Assembly: GCA_965197455.1 (NCBI GenBank)
Contig: OZ240208.1
Coordinates: 1,488,001 to 1,552,000, forward strand
Origin: JAGWBD01 sp965197455
GTDB taxonomy: Bacteria > Chloroflexota > Anaerolineae > Aggregatilineales > Phototrophicaceae
Length of the DNA stretch: 64,000 nt
Direction of reading: 5' to 3'
Part shown: positions 18,011-26,324 of the stretch, piece by piece
Position numbering within the stretch: the stretch's first letter is position 1
Layout: each line of letters begins with the position of its first letter
Notes under the pieces: model-generated
Database searches by the model: none
What the model saw: only the letters and a program-made list of their open reading frames with translations
Told to the model about the DNA's origin: nothing
Made by a program: the position numbers and the translations under genes

Positions 18011-18915
18011 AGCTTCTCCGCCACGCGCAGTTTCGCGCTGCGACTGCGTGGATTGCGTTCGCGTTCCGCAGCGTCCGCAATCACCGGCCGGCGCTGCATG
18101 CGGCGCAGGCTGGCGCGCTGTGTACAGGCGCAAACCGGCAGCTGCGGCGGACAGACGCAGTCGCGCTCTTCCTGCTGCAGCCAACGTTTGACAATGCGAT
18201 CCTCCAGGCTATGAAAGCTGATGACCACCAGGCGGCCACCCGGGCGCAGCAGCGCCAGCGCTTCCGGCAACGCTCGCTGCAGGGTCTCCAACTCGTCGTT
18301 GACCGCGATGCGCAGCGCCTGAAACACGCGCGTCGCCGGGTGAATGCGCTCCCGACGCGCACGCGGCGTCGCGCGCTCTATCGCCTGCGCCAGCTCCAGT
18401 GTGCCCCTGAAGGGGCGTTCGCGCACAATCATGTGAGCCAGGCGCCGGCTATGGCGCTCTTCCCCGTAGCGCCAGAACAGTCGCGCCAGTTCCTCCTCAC
18501 CAGCCTCGTTGACCAGACTGGCGGCGTCCGGCATCCCGGCGCCCGGGTCAAAACGCATGTCCAGCGGTCCATCATGGCGCAGCGCAAAGCCGCGTTCGGC
18601 GCGGTCCAGCTGCAGCGACGAGACGCCCAGATCCAGCAGGATGCCATCAACCGCACACCAGCCCGGAACCTGGGCTGCATGGCGCATCTCACAGTAACTG
18701 TCCTGCTGCAGCACCGCCCGCTCGCCCCAGGGCGCCAGTTGCGCGCGCGCCAGCTGCAGCGCGTCCGGGTCGACATCCAGCCCCAGCACTTGTTCGGCGC
18801 CGCCCGCCAGCAGCGCCTGGCTGTGGCCACCCATGCCCACCGTGCCGTCGATGAGGCGCCGCGCCGGCAGCAACCAGCCGAGCACTTCATCCAGCAATAC
18901 GGGCGTGTGAGTCAT
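18007..18915 (-). CDS. rsmH: 16S rRNA (cytosine1402-N4)-methyltransferase RsmH
   Basis: Methylates N4 of C1402 in the ribosomal P site using SAM; first gene of the dcw cluster. The protein has HTPVLLDEVLGWL, the SAM site DGTVGMGGHSQALL, LLDLGVSSLQLDRAERGF and the C-terminal VISFHSLEDRIVKRW plus a Cys-rich stretch (CVCPPQLPVCAC). ATG 18915 (302 residues) matches the family; an ATG at 18987 would add 24 residues rich in Arg/Ser. A GTGA overlap joins it to ftsL. Confidence 0.95.
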   Translation of the reverse strand: MTHTPVLLDEVLGWLLPARRLIDGTVGMGGHSQALLAGGAEQVLGLDVDPDALQLARAQLAPWGERAVLQQDSYCEMRHAAQVPGWCAVDGILLDLGVSSLQLDRAERGFALRHDGPLDMRFDPGAGMPDAASLVNEAGEEELARLFWRYGEERHSRRLAHMIVRERPFRGTLELAQAIERATPRARRERIHPATRVFQALRIAVNDELETLQRALPEALALLRPGGRLVVISFHSLEDRIVKRWLQQEERDCVCPPQLPVCACTQRASLRRMQRRPVIADAAERERNPRSRSAKLRVAEKL

Positions 18916-19056
18916 TCCGGCCGTCAAGGATGCTTCCCGCGCTTCACCTGGCGCGCTCCGGCTTCTCCGGCTGAAGCGAGAGGACATACACTATTCCGCT
19001 ATACTTCAGGGACTGGTACCGCATTTCGTGATCCCGACGCTGGCCTTAACTATACC
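18916..19056. promoter_or_regulatory. Divergent promoter region between rsmH and uvrC
   Basis: Only 141 bases separate the dcw operon (minus) from uvrC (plus). TATACT at 19000-19005 is a candidate -10 for uvrC, the same hexamer seen before infC and the KDPG-aldolase gene. On the minus strand TGG-TATAGT (complement of 19049-19057) is an extended -10 candidate for the dcw operon. No good -35 was found for either, so both are tentative. Confidence 0.3.
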
Positions 19057-20943
19057 ATGCCCTACACCACCTCCCCCCATATCCGCACCATCCTCGACAA
19101 CCTGCCGCAGAAGCCAGGCGTCTACCTGATGAAGGACGCCCGCGGCGAAGTGCTCTACATCGGCAAGGCGCGCCGCCTGCGCAACCGCGTGCGCAGCTAC
19201 TTCACCAACAGCGCCGAGCACAGCGAAAAGACCCGCCGCCTGCGCGACCGCATTCGTGACATCGACTTCATCGTCGAGCGCAACGAGGTCAAGGCCCTCA
19301 TCCTTGAGGAAACGCTCATCAAGCGCCACCTGCCGCACTTCAACATCGCGCTCAAGGACAACAAACGCTATCCCTACATCCGCATCTCCTGGCAGGACGA
19401 CTTTCCGCGCGTGGACGTGACGCGCCGCGTGCAGCATGACGGCAGCCGTTACTTCGGCCCCTACGTCGCCATGTGGGCCGCCCAGGACACGCTGCAGGTC
19501 CTGCGCAAGGTCTTTCCCTACCTCACCTGTGACCGCGACATCAACGGCCAGGACGAGCGCGCTTGCCTCTTTCACGACATCCAGCTCTGCAACGCGCCCT
19601 GCATCGGCGCCGTCGACCGCGAAAACTATCGCGCCATGATCGCCGGACTGATGGCCGTCCTGCGCGGGCGCTCGGAAGAGATTGTGGCGCGCATCAGCGC
19701 GGAAATGGATGAGGCCGCCGCCACGCTCAACTTCGAGCGCGCTGCCGCCCTGCGCGACCAGCTGCGCGCCATCGACATGATCACGCAGAAGAATCGCACC
19801 GTCGGCCACAGCCTGACCAACCACGACGTCATCGCCCTCGCCCGCGACCGCCAGGACGCGGTGGTGCAAATCCTCTTCATTCGCAATGGCCGCCTCATCG
19901 GCAGCGACTCGCACGCCCTCGAGGGCACCATCGACGAAAGCGACGAGACCGTCATGCGCGCCTTCCTGCAGCGCTTCTACAACGAGGCCTCAGAAATCCC
20001 CAAAGAAGTCATCCTGCCCAATCACGTGGAGGAAGCGCGCATCATCGAACAGTGGCTGAAAGACCGCCGTGGTGGCAGCAAGGTGACTATCACCGTGCCA
20101 CAGCGTGGCCGCAAGCGCGAACTGGTGGGCCTGGCGCGCGAAAATGCCTCCGAGGCGTTGCACATGCTGCGCGCCCAGTGGGAGGCCGACAGCACCAAAC
20201 AGGAGAACGCCATCGCCAGCCTGCAGGCCGCGCTGCAGATGTCACAGCCGCCCAACCGCATCGAGTGCTTCGACATCAGCACCACCCAGGGCACCGCCAT
20301 CGTCGCCAGCCGCGTCGTCTTCGTGCGCGGCGTGGCGCGCAAAAGCGAATACCGTCGCTTCAACATCCGTTCGGTCAGTCACCAGGGATCGGACGACTAC
20401 CAGTCGATGCGCGAGGCCCTGACGCGGCGCTTCACGCGCTATGCGCGGGCGCGGCAGGGTCGCGCGGAAGCCGTGCCGGATGGACGCGACAGCGACGAGA
20501 CCTGGCGCATGCTGCCTGACCTGCTCATCGTCGATGGCGGCCGCGGCCAGCTGAACGTCGCGCGCGAAGTGCTGCATGAATTCGGCTTGCAGGAGTCGCT
20601 GCTGGTGGTGGGTCTGGCCAAGCGTTTCGAGGAGCTCTGGTTGCCTGCTGCGGAGCGCCCCCTGTTACTGCCATCGCGCGACCAGGCGCTGTATCTGGTT
20701 CAGCGCATCCGTGACGAAGCGCACCGCTTCGCCATCGCGGGCCACCGCAACCGTCGCCGCAAAATGGGCCTGGCCAGCCGTCTCGAAACCATCCCCGGCA
20801 TCGGCCCCGCCAAACGCAAGGCCCTGCTCAGGAACTTTTCCAATTCCATCGACGCCATCCGTGGCGCCAGCATAGACGAACTGGCGGCCGTGAGTGGCAT
20901 CACGGCCGACCTGGCCGCCACCATTCAGGCGGAACTGGGCTAG
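19057..20943 (+). CDS. uvrC: Excinuclease ABC subunit C
   Basis: Nuclease that makes both incisions in nucleotide excision repair with UvrA and UvrB. The 628-residue protein has an N-terminal GIY-YIG domain (PGVYLMKDARGEVLYIGKAR), a UVR helix pair (AAATLNFERAAALRDQLRAI), the RNase H-like C-terminal nuclease (ECFDISTTQGT, LLIVDGGRGQLNVA), and a helix-hairpin-helix end (ETIPGIGPAKRKALL). The open frame extends far upstream opposite rsmH, but ATG 19057 gives the family N-terminus. Its last bases form CTAG, shared as stop codon by the convergent gene. A diverged copy of its 3' end lies at 22137-22190. Confidence 0.96.
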   Translation: MPYTTSPHIRTILDNLPQKPGVYLMKDARGEVLYIGKARRLRNRVRSYFTNSAEHSEKTRRLRDRIRDIDFIVERNEVKALILEETLIKRHLPHFNIALKDNKRYPYIRISWQDDFPRVDVTRRVQHDGSRYFGPYVAMWAAQDTLQVLRKVFPYLTCDRDINGQDERACLFHDIQLCNAPCIGAVDRENYRAMIAGLMAVLRGRSEEIVARISAEMDEAAATLNFERAAALRDQLRAIDMITQKNRTVGHSLTNHDVIALARDRQDAVVQILFIRNGRLIGSDSHALEGTIDESDETVMRAFLQRFYNEASEIPKEVILPNHVEEARIIEQWLKDRRGGSKVTITVPQRGRKRELVGLARENASEALHMLRAQWEADSTKQENAIASLQAALQMSQPPNRIECFDISTTQGTAIVASRVVFVRGVARKSEYRRFNIRSVSHQGSDDYQSMREALTRRFTRYARARQGRAEAVPDGRDSDETWRMLPDLLIVDGGRGQLNVAREVLHEFGLQESLLVVGLAKRFEELWLPAAERPLLLPSRDQALYLVQRIRDEAHRFAIAGHRNRRRKMGLASRLETIPGIGPAKRKALLRNFSNSIDAIRGASIDELAAVSGITADLAATIQAELG

Positions 20944-22016
20944 TAGGTGTTGGGATCGGCGATGTAGCGCCACCAGTTGTGCGCGATGCCGTCGCAGTCA
21001 CCGGCCAGGTGTGGCATGTGCCGAAACCACCACAGGAAGTACAGCCGACCGTTGGAGCTCCACTCCCCGCTGCTCATTGCGCGAAAACGCTCGCCGGTCA
21101 GGTAGGGATAGTGGTACCAGTCGTCGGCGTTGCACTGTACTGCGCCCGGATTACTGTAGTCGTAGTCGCGGACAGCGTTGGGTGGGAAGTGGACGTTGCC
21201 CACCTCTGAGATTCCGGGTGTAACGTGTTCACGGCGCAGGAAACGCCGCCACAGATTATCGCGCTCAGGCACGTTTCTGAGGGCGTGGCTCAGATGTCCC
21301 TCGGCCCGGTGGCCGTAACTGTGCAGCATCTCGGACAGGGTACGTTCCAAGTTGTAGGCCATGAGCACGAAGCGCCGTCCGGCATGATCCGTGCCACCAA
21401 TTGGTGGGGCATTTGAATTTGAAGCGCCCGGGCCGGCCATCACGGCCTCCCAGTTACCGTCATAGGGAGGGCCGATATGCCAGACCTCGTCGATCTGACC
21501 GGAACGGACGCGCTCAAGGATGTTGTGATCAGCAAAAAACGCATGATGGTCGATGTGCCAGGGTAAATGTCTGTTCCGCGTCCGTACGGTTTCAATATAG
21601 CTGTGCTCGTCGTAGCGGAAGCCATCCACCTTGACCGGCCAGCGGGCAAAGTCATCGACCACAACTCGTTGGGTAACCACGTAATTCACGTAGCCGAAAC
21701 TGGCGTGACGCAAGTCCCGAATGTGATTGGCGATCAGCCAGTCCGGGTTGTTCCAGCGAAAGTATTGCCTTACAGTTACGTTGCCGTAACTGGGCATACG
21801 CGGATTGTTGATAATGACCAGCAGCTTGCGCGTCACCGGCGCCGGCCGGGTGCCCGGGGCGGGATCCGGGCCGTAATTCGGCCGCGCAGTGGATTGATGG
21901 GCGAGCGCGGCGGGTCCGCTGGCCAGGACACTTCCAACGCCGTTGCCCGCAATACGCGACACAGCGGGGCCCAGCACGGTGCCTCCGGCCAGCTTAAGAA
22001 ATTGCCTTCGATCCAT
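20940..22016 (-). CDS. Tat-exported protein of unknown function, paralog A
   Basis: A 358-residue protein beginning MDRRQFLKLAGG, a twin-arginine-type signal (basic RR, FLK, then a Gly/Ala-rich stretch), so it is probably exported folded. I do not recognise a named domain. Conserved between the paralogs are DDFARWP, DEVWHxGPPYD, EAVMAGPG, HSYGHRAEGHLSHA, RNVPERDNLWRRFLR, TPGISEVGNVHFPPNAV, WWFRHMPHL and GDCDGIAHNWWRYI. The His/Asp/Trp richness suggests a metal or carbohydrate site (inference). ATG 22016 is chosen; a TTG six codons earlier is less likely. It is convergent with uvrC and overlaps it by the CTAG stop. Confidence 0.75.
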   Translation of the reverse strand: MDRRQFLKLAGGTVLGPAVSRIAGNGVGSVLASGPAALAHQSTARPNYGPDPAPGTRPAPVTRKLLVIINNPRMPSYGNVTVRQYFRWNNPDWLIANHIRDLRHASFGYVNYVVTQRVVVDDFARWPVKVDGFRYDEHSYIETVRTRNRHLPWHIDHHAFFADHNILERVRSGQIDEVWHIGPPYDGNWEAVMAGPGASNSNAPPIGGTDHAGRRFVLMAYNLERTLSEMLHSYGHRAEGHLSHALRNVPERDNLWRRFLRREHVTPGISEVGNVHFPPNAVRDYDYSNPGAVQCNADDWYHYPYLTGERFRAMSSGEWSSNGRLYFLWWFRHMPHLAGDCDGIAHNWWRYIADPNTY

Positions 22017-22091
22017 AAAGCAGTCCCCAGTCAAAGCCAGGCGCCTGTATTACACGCCTTCGCTACATGCTCGTAGTATGCCTGGGACAGA

Positions 22092-22136
22092 TGGAGCGCG
22101 CAATTAAAGGATACGCCCGAGATGCAAGGTAATGCC
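22092..22136 (-). pseudogene. Relic of the glycerate kinase 3' end
   Basis: GCGCGC, then AGGATACGCCC and GATGCAAGG, align with the start of the glycerate-kinase 3' end at 23314-23358 (GCGCGC, AGGATACGCCCC, GCGCAGG). The stop triplet of the functional gene has changed here. The alignment runs on without a break through the 5' leaders of the two secreted paralogs, which supports one duplication event. Too short and changed to be translated. Confidence 0.65.
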
Positions 22137-22190
22137 CAGGAACTTTTCCAGTTTCATCGACGCCATTCACGGCGCCAGCGTCGAGGAACC
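22137..22190 (+). pseudogene. Relic of the uvrC 3' end
   Basis: CAGGAACTTTTCCA followed by CATCGACGCCAT and GGCGCCAGC matches uvrC at 20829-20882 with about ten differences in 54 bases by eye. The last 50-60 bases of uvrC are deleted here, and the sequence joins directly to the 3' end of the second secreted paralog, as uvrC joins the first. It is untranslated. Confidence 0.8.
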
Positions 22191-22193
22191 GGG

Positions 22194-23237
22194 TCAGGCT
22201 GTGTTGGGATCGACGATGTAGCGCCACCAGTTGTGCGCGATGCCGTCACAGTCGCCATCAAGGTGCGGCATGTGTCGGAACCACCACTTGAAATAGGCGC
22301 GATCGCTGCCGCCACCCCACTCGTTGGCGTTCACCATGCGGAAGCGGTCGCCGGTCAGCCAGGGATACTGTAACCAGTCATCGCAGTTGCTGTTGACCAG
22401 GCGCTGATTGCCATAGTCATAGTCCTGGACGGCGTTGGGCGGGAAGTGGACGTTGCCCACCTCCGAGATGCCGGGCGTGGCGTTTTCATGGCGCAGGAAA
22501 CGCCGCCAAAGATTGTCGCGCTCCGGCACGTTTCTGTGGGCGTGGCTGAGATGTCCCTCGGCCCGGTGACCATAACTGTGCAGCATCAGCCCTGGATGGC
22601 GCTCGAAGTTGTAGCCCATGATGACGAAGCGGCGGCCCGCATGGTCCGTGCCGCCCAGCGGCGGTGCGTTGGAATTGTAGCCGCCAGGGCCGGCCATCAC
22701 GGCTTCATACTTGGCATCATAGGGCGGGCCCAGATGCCACACCTCATCGATGTGGCCGGAACTGACCTTCTGGATTATGCCGAAATCGTCCATCAGTGCA
22801 TGGTAATTGATGTAATGCGGATGATGGGGAGCGCGCGCGTTCCAGGCTTCCAGATAACTCTGCTCGTTGTAGCGGAAGCCGTCCTGGTAAGGCGGCCAGC
22901 GGGCGAAATCGTCAACATCGATGTTCTCCACGACCACGTAATTTGCGTAGCCGTAGCTGGCATGGTTCAGGTCACTGATGTGCTGGGCGACGTTCCACGC
23001 AGGATCGTACCAGTTCAGGTAGGTGGAAAGTCTGACTCCACCCTGGCTGTGCACGCGCGGATTGAGGGTGATTACCAGCAGGCGGCGCGTCACTGGCGCG
23101 GGCAGGTTGGCCTGAAGAGACGCCGGGTTGTACTTCTGCGGCAAGGGAAGTGGCCGGGCAAGGCGGTCGCCGGCGCGCGACATTCCAGCGCCCGGGACAG
23201 CTCCCAAAGACAGTTTCAGAAATTGCCTTCGATCCAT
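22194..23237 (-). CDS. Tat-exported protein of unknown function, paralog B
   Basis: A 347-residue paralog of the gene at 20940-22016. It begins MDRRQFLKLSLG with a Tat-type signal, keeps every conserved block (DDFARWP, DEVWHLGPPYD, HSYGHRAEGHLSHAHRN, TPGISEVGNVHFPPNAV, GDCDGIAHNWWRYI) and differs mainly in the N-terminal linker and in the segment after FRYxExSY. A longer open frame to 23642 overlaps the glycerate kinase and is not coding. Both copies keep open frames and all shared motifs, so both are probably functional. No function is assigned. Confidence 0.75.
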   Translation of the reverse strand: MDRRQFLKLSLGAVPGAGMSRAGDRLARPLPLPQKYNPASLQANLPAPVTRRLLVITLNPRVHSQGGVRLSTYLNWYDPAWNVAQHISDLNHASYGYANYVVVENIDVDDFARWPPYQDGFRYNEQSYLEAWNARAPHHPHYINYHALMDDFGIIQKVSSGHIDEVWHLGPPYDAKYEAVMAGPGGYNSNAPPLGGTDHAGRRFVIMGYNFERHPGLMLHSYGHRAEGHLSHAHRNVPERDNLWRRFLRHENATPGISEVGNVHFPPNAVQDYDYGNQRLVNSNCDDWLQYPWLTGDRFRMVNANEWGGGSDRAYFKWWFRHMPHLDGDCDGIAHNWWRYIVDPNTA

Positions 23238-23313
23238 GAAGCGGTCTCCAGTCCTGGCCAACCGGATGTATTTCACGCCTTCGTTACCTGTTCGGAGTAT
23301 GCCGCGGGCAGAT

Positions 23314-24450
23314 TCAGCGCGCCACTTGCAGGATACGCCCCAGGCGCAGGGCGGCCCGCTCCAGCAGCTGCGGCGCATCGGCCAGGGCCTCGGCCAGCGA
23401 CATTGGCCGCGGCGTGAGCGAGAGCACGGCCTGCATGCCGGCCGCGTGCAAGTGCGCATCGTGCACCGCCAGCCCGCCCACCAGCGCGACCGTCGGCACA
23501 TCCCGCTCGAGGGCCAGGCGCGCCACGCCGATCGGCCCCTTGCCGTGGATGGTCTGCTCGTCCATCTGCCCCTCACCGGTGATGACCAGGTCGGCCCCGG
23601 CCAGCGCCTGCGCAAAGCCGCTGTGTGCCAACACCAGTTCAATGCCCGGCTGCACTTGCGCGTCGAGGAAGGCCATCATGCCGGCGGCGAACGCGCCCGC
23701 CGCGCCTCCTCCCGACGCCTGGCGTACGTCTCGGCCCGTCTGCTCATGGATGAGCGTGAAGAAGTGTGTCAGTTGCCCTTCCAGCAGCGCCACCTGTTGC
23801 GCGTCGGCGCCCTTCTGCGGCCCGAAGACGGCGGCAGCGCCCTGCTCACCCAGCGCCGGATTGTCCACGTCCGAGGCCAGTAGCAACTCGGTCTGCTGCC
23901 AGCGTGGATCGAGTCCGCTGGCGTCGACGCGGACAATGCGGCCCAGCTGCGCGCCGCCCGGCCCCACCTGTTCGCCCTGCGCATCCAGCAAGCCCACGCC
24001 CAGCGCCTGCAGGCAGCCCGCGCCGCCGTCCACCGTGGCGCTGCCGCCCAGGCCGAGGATGATGCGCCGCGCGCCAGCCTCCAGCGCCGCCGCCAGCAGC
24101 TGACCCGTGCCGAAGGTGCTGGCCCGCAGCGGATCCAGCGCGTCGTTGGCCAGCAATTCCATGCCCGAGGCCAGCGCCATCTCGACCACCGCCGTGCGGC
24201 CATCGGGCAACAGGCCCCACTCCGCCTGCACAGGAGCGCCCAGCGGCCCTGAAACCCGCAGGCTGCGCCGTTCGCCGCCGGTCGCCAGCAGGGCGTCCAG
24301 CGTGCCGTTACCGCCGTCCGCGACGGGCGCCAGCACCAGACTCGCGTCCAGCCCGGATTGCTGCAGGCCGCGCGCGATGGCCTCCGTCGCTGCCTGCGCC
24401 GTCAAACTGTTCTTGAAGGCGCCCGGCGCCACGATGATGCGCATGCTCAT
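23314..24450 (-). CDS. glxK: Glycerate kinase (GlxK/GarK family)
   Basis: Phosphorylates glycerate, usually to 2-phosphoglycerate in this family, at the end of glyoxylate or sugar-acid breakdown. The 378-residue protein has the family start IIVAPGAFKNSLTAQAA, VADGGNGTLDALLATGG, LGLGGSATVDGGAGCLQALG, ASGGGAAGAFAAG and DLVITGEGQMDEQT. ATG 24450 has GAGGAG upstream; the frame continues far upstream opposite the aldolase gene but that part is not coding. It is divergent from a KDPG-aldolase-like gene, which suggests a shared sugar-acid pathway. Confidence 0.93.
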   Translation of the reverse strand: MSMRIIVAPGAFKNSLTAQAATEAIARGLQQSGLDASLVLAPVADGGNGTLDALLATGGERRSLRVSGPLGAPVQAEWGLLPDGRTAVVEMALASGMELLANDALDPLRASTFGTGQLLAAALEAGARRIILGLGGSATVDGGAGCLQALGVGLLDAQGEQVGPGGAQLGRIVRVDASGLDPRWQQTELLLASDVDNPALGEQGAAAVFGPQKGADAQQVALLEGQLTHFFTLIHEQTGRDVRQASGGGAAGAFAAGMMAFLDAQVQPGIELVLAHSGFAQALAGADLVITGEGQMDEQTIHGKGPIGVARLALERDVPTVALVGGLAVHDAHLHAAGMQAVLSLTPRPMSLAEALADAPQLLERAALRLGRILQVAR

Positions 24451-24500
24451 GTCCGCTCCTCTCCCGTCGCCACAGTATGCCAACTCCCGCCCTCCCTGGG

Positions 24501-24506
24501 TATACT
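24501..24506 (+). promoter_or_regulatory. Candidate -10 box of the KDPG-aldolase/proBA operon
   Basis: TATACT lies 28 bases before the ATG at 24535, in the 84-base divergent gap with glycerate kinase. The -35 is weak (TGCCAA at 24478-24483, 17-base spacer). Confidence 0.4.
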
Positions 24507-24534
24507 GCTGCACGTTAATGTCTGAGGTTTCGCC

Positions 24535-25176
24535 ATGAACGCTGTCCTTGCCGAACTGCAGCGACGCGCTCTGCTGGCCGGCATGCGCGGTCACTTCCCG
24601 CCGCAAAAGGCCCTGCCGATCTGCGCCGCGCTTGTCGCGGAAGGCATCAACGTCTTCGAGTTCACCATGAATTCGACCCAGCCAATTGCTGCCATGCAGG
24701 CGGTCAAGGCTGAACTTGGCCAGTCGGCTTTCTGCGGCATGGGCACCGTGCTCGACGAGGACAGCGCCCGGCGCGTCATCGATGCCGGCGCCGACTTCAT
24801 CGTCTCGCCCGCCTTCCAGCCCGAGGTCGTGCAGATCGCGCTGGACAATGATGTGCTCATCGCGCCTGGAGTTTTCACGCCTACCGAATGCGTACGCGCC
24901 TGGGAGATGGGCGTGAGCCTGCTCAAGTTCTTCCCCGCCGAGCCGGCCGGGCCGGCCAATTTTCGCGCCCTGCGCGGCCCGCTCAATCACATGCGCTTCC
25001 TCGTCAACGGCGGCATCAGCGCCGACAACCTGGCCGACTACCTCGACGCCGGCGCAACCTGTGCCGGCCTCTCCGGCTGGCTGACCGGGGTGGGCGACTG
25101 GCCGCTGACGGAAATCCGCGGGCGAGCGCGCCGGTTGATGGCCGCGCTGCAGCGGCAGCGGGCCAGCGCGAGCTGA
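24535..25176 (+). CDS. eda: KDPG / 4-hydroxy-2-oxoglutarate aldolase family protein
   Basis: Class I (Schiff-base) aldolase of 213 residues, splitting 2-keto-3-deoxy-6-phosphogluconate or 4-hydroxy-2-oxoglutarate to pyruvate plus an aldehyde. Visible motifs are INVFEFTMNS (catalytic Glu), CGMGTVLDEDSARRVIDAGADFIVSP, and SLLKFFPAE with the Schiff-base Lys. LVNGGIS near the C-terminus matches the phosphate-binding region. The substrate is inferred from family only. It is followed four bases later by proB; the glycerate-kinase gene is divergent. Confidence 0.88.
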   Translation: MNAVLAELQRRALLAGMRGHFPPQKALPICAALVAEGINVFEFTMNSTQPIAAMQAVKAELGQSAFCGMGTVLDEDSARRVIDAGADFIVSPAFQPEVVQIALDNDVLIAPGVFTPTECVRAWEMGVSLLKFFPAEPAGPANFRALRGPLNHMRFLVNGGISADNLADYLDAGATCAGLSGWLTGVGDWPLTEIRGRARRLMAALQRQRASAS

Positions 25177-25180
25177 GACA

Positions 25181-26308
25181 ATGACACCCGACAGCCAGCC
25201 CACGACACCCGCCATGCGTCTCATTGTCAAACTCGGCAGTAGTGTGCTGACCAGTGGCACGCGCAACCTCGATCGCTGCTTCATGCAGCAACTGGTGAGC
25301 CAGATCGCGCAACTACACCAGCAGGGGCACGAAATCGTCGTGGTGACCTCGGGCGCGCAGACCGCCGGCCGCGAGCGCCTCGGTTTTCCTGTGCTGGACC
25401 GCTCCCTGCCCTCGCGCCAGATGCTGGCCGCCGTCGGTCAGGGCCGCCTGATGCAGCTCTACAGCGAGCTCTTTGACGCGCATGACCTCGTCGTGGGTCA
25501 GGTGCTGCTGACGCGCAGCGACCTCAATCACCGCACGCGCTATCTCAACGCGCGCGACACGTTGCTGACTCTGCTCGATCACCGCATCGTGCCCGTCGTC
25601 AACGAAAACGACACGACCGCCGTGGAAGAGATTCGCGTCGGCGACAACGACAACATCTCCGCCCTCGTCGCCAATTTGCTGGAAGCCGACCTGCTCATCC
25701 TGCTCACTGACCAGCCCGGCATGTACACCGCCGACCCGCGCCGCAACCGCGACGCCAGCCTCATCCACCAGCTGGAGCGCGTGGACGAGGCCGCCCTGGC
25801 GATGGCCGGCGGCGCCGGCAGCAGCGAGGGCACCGGCGGCATGGCCACCAAGTTGCAGGCCGCGCGCCTCGCCAGCCACAGCGGCGTCAGCACGGTCATC
25901 GCCCGCGGCCACGAGCCAAACGTGCTGCAACGCATCCTGCAGGGCGAAAACGTGGGCACGCGCATCCCCGCCAGCACCGACCGGCTGCAGAGCCGCAAGC
26001 GCTGGCTGCTGGCCGAAATCCCGCGCGGCACCCTGCACATTGATGCCGGCGCCGCCCACGTGCTGCAGCGCAGCGGCGCCAGCCTGCTGCCCGTCGGCGT
26101 CACCCGCGTCGAACAGGAATTCCAGCGCGGTGAGGTGCTGCAGGTCTGCGGGCCGGACGGTAACACCATCGCGCGCGGCCTGAGCAGCTACAACAGCCGG
26201 GACCTGCGCAGCCTCTGCGGCCAGCGTTCCGGCAGAATCAGCGCCATCCTCGGCTACAGTTACGGCGACGCCGTCATTCACCGCAACAATCTCGTCCTTT
26301 CCGGTTGA
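25181..26308 (+). CDS. proB: Glutamate 5-kinase
   Basis: First enzyme of proline synthesis, phosphorylating L-glutamate. The 375-residue protein has an amino-acid-kinase domain (LIVKLGSSVLTSG, VTSGAQTAGRERL, NENDTTAVEEIRVGDNDNISALVA, GTGGMATKLQAARLA) and a C-terminal PUA domain from about residue 280. The ATG at 25181 follows the aldolase stop by four bases; ATG 25214 (MRLIVKLG) is an alternative closer to the family start. proA follows. Confidence 0.95.
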   Translation: MTPDSQPTTPAMRLIVKLGSSVLTSGTRNLDRCFMQQLVSQIAQLHQQGHEIVVVTSGAQTAGRERLGFPVLDRSLPSRQMLAAVGQGRLMQLYSELFDAHDLVVGQVLLTRSDLNHRTRYLNARDTLLTLLDHRIVPVVNENDTTAVEEIRVGDNDNISALVANLLEADLLILLTDQPGMYTADPRRNRDASLIHQLERVDEAALAMAGGAGSSEGTGGMATKLQAARLASHSGVSTVIARGHEPNVLQRILQGENVGTRIPASTDRLQSRKRWLLAEIPRGTLHIDAGAAHVLQRSGASLLPVGVTRVEQEFQRGEVLQVCGPDGNTIARGLSSYNSRDLRSLCGQRSGRISAILGYSYGDAVIHRNNLVLSG

Positions 26309-26324
26309 AAGAAATGAGCCACGC

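Larger units (their letters stand above)
20829..22136. repeat. Tandem duplication, copy 1 (uvrC tail, secreted gene, glycerate-kinase tail)
   Basis: Bases 20829-22136 and 22137-23358 are two diverged copies of one unit, read here as uvrC 3' end, then the Tat-secreted gene, then the glycerate-kinase 3' end. In copy 1 the uvrC part is functional and the kinase part (22092-22136) is a relic. In copy 2 the uvrC part (22137-22190) is the relic and the kinase part is functional. The copies meet at 22136/22137. Confidence 0.8.
22137..23358. repeat. Tandem duplication, copy 2
   Basis: Second copy of the unit described at 20829-22136. Similarity to copy 1 is visible through the uvrC relic, the whole secreted gene, its leader (GTATGCC, CACGCCTTCG) and the first bases of the glycerate-kinase 3' end. 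Divergence is substantial, so the event is old. Confidence 0.8.

Noticed and set aside
18211..19056. Long open frame extending uvrC upstream by 282 codons
   Set aside because: It runs opposite rsmH, is Arg/Gln/Ala-rich as expected of a GC-rich shadow, and the conserved UvrC N-terminus begins at 19057.
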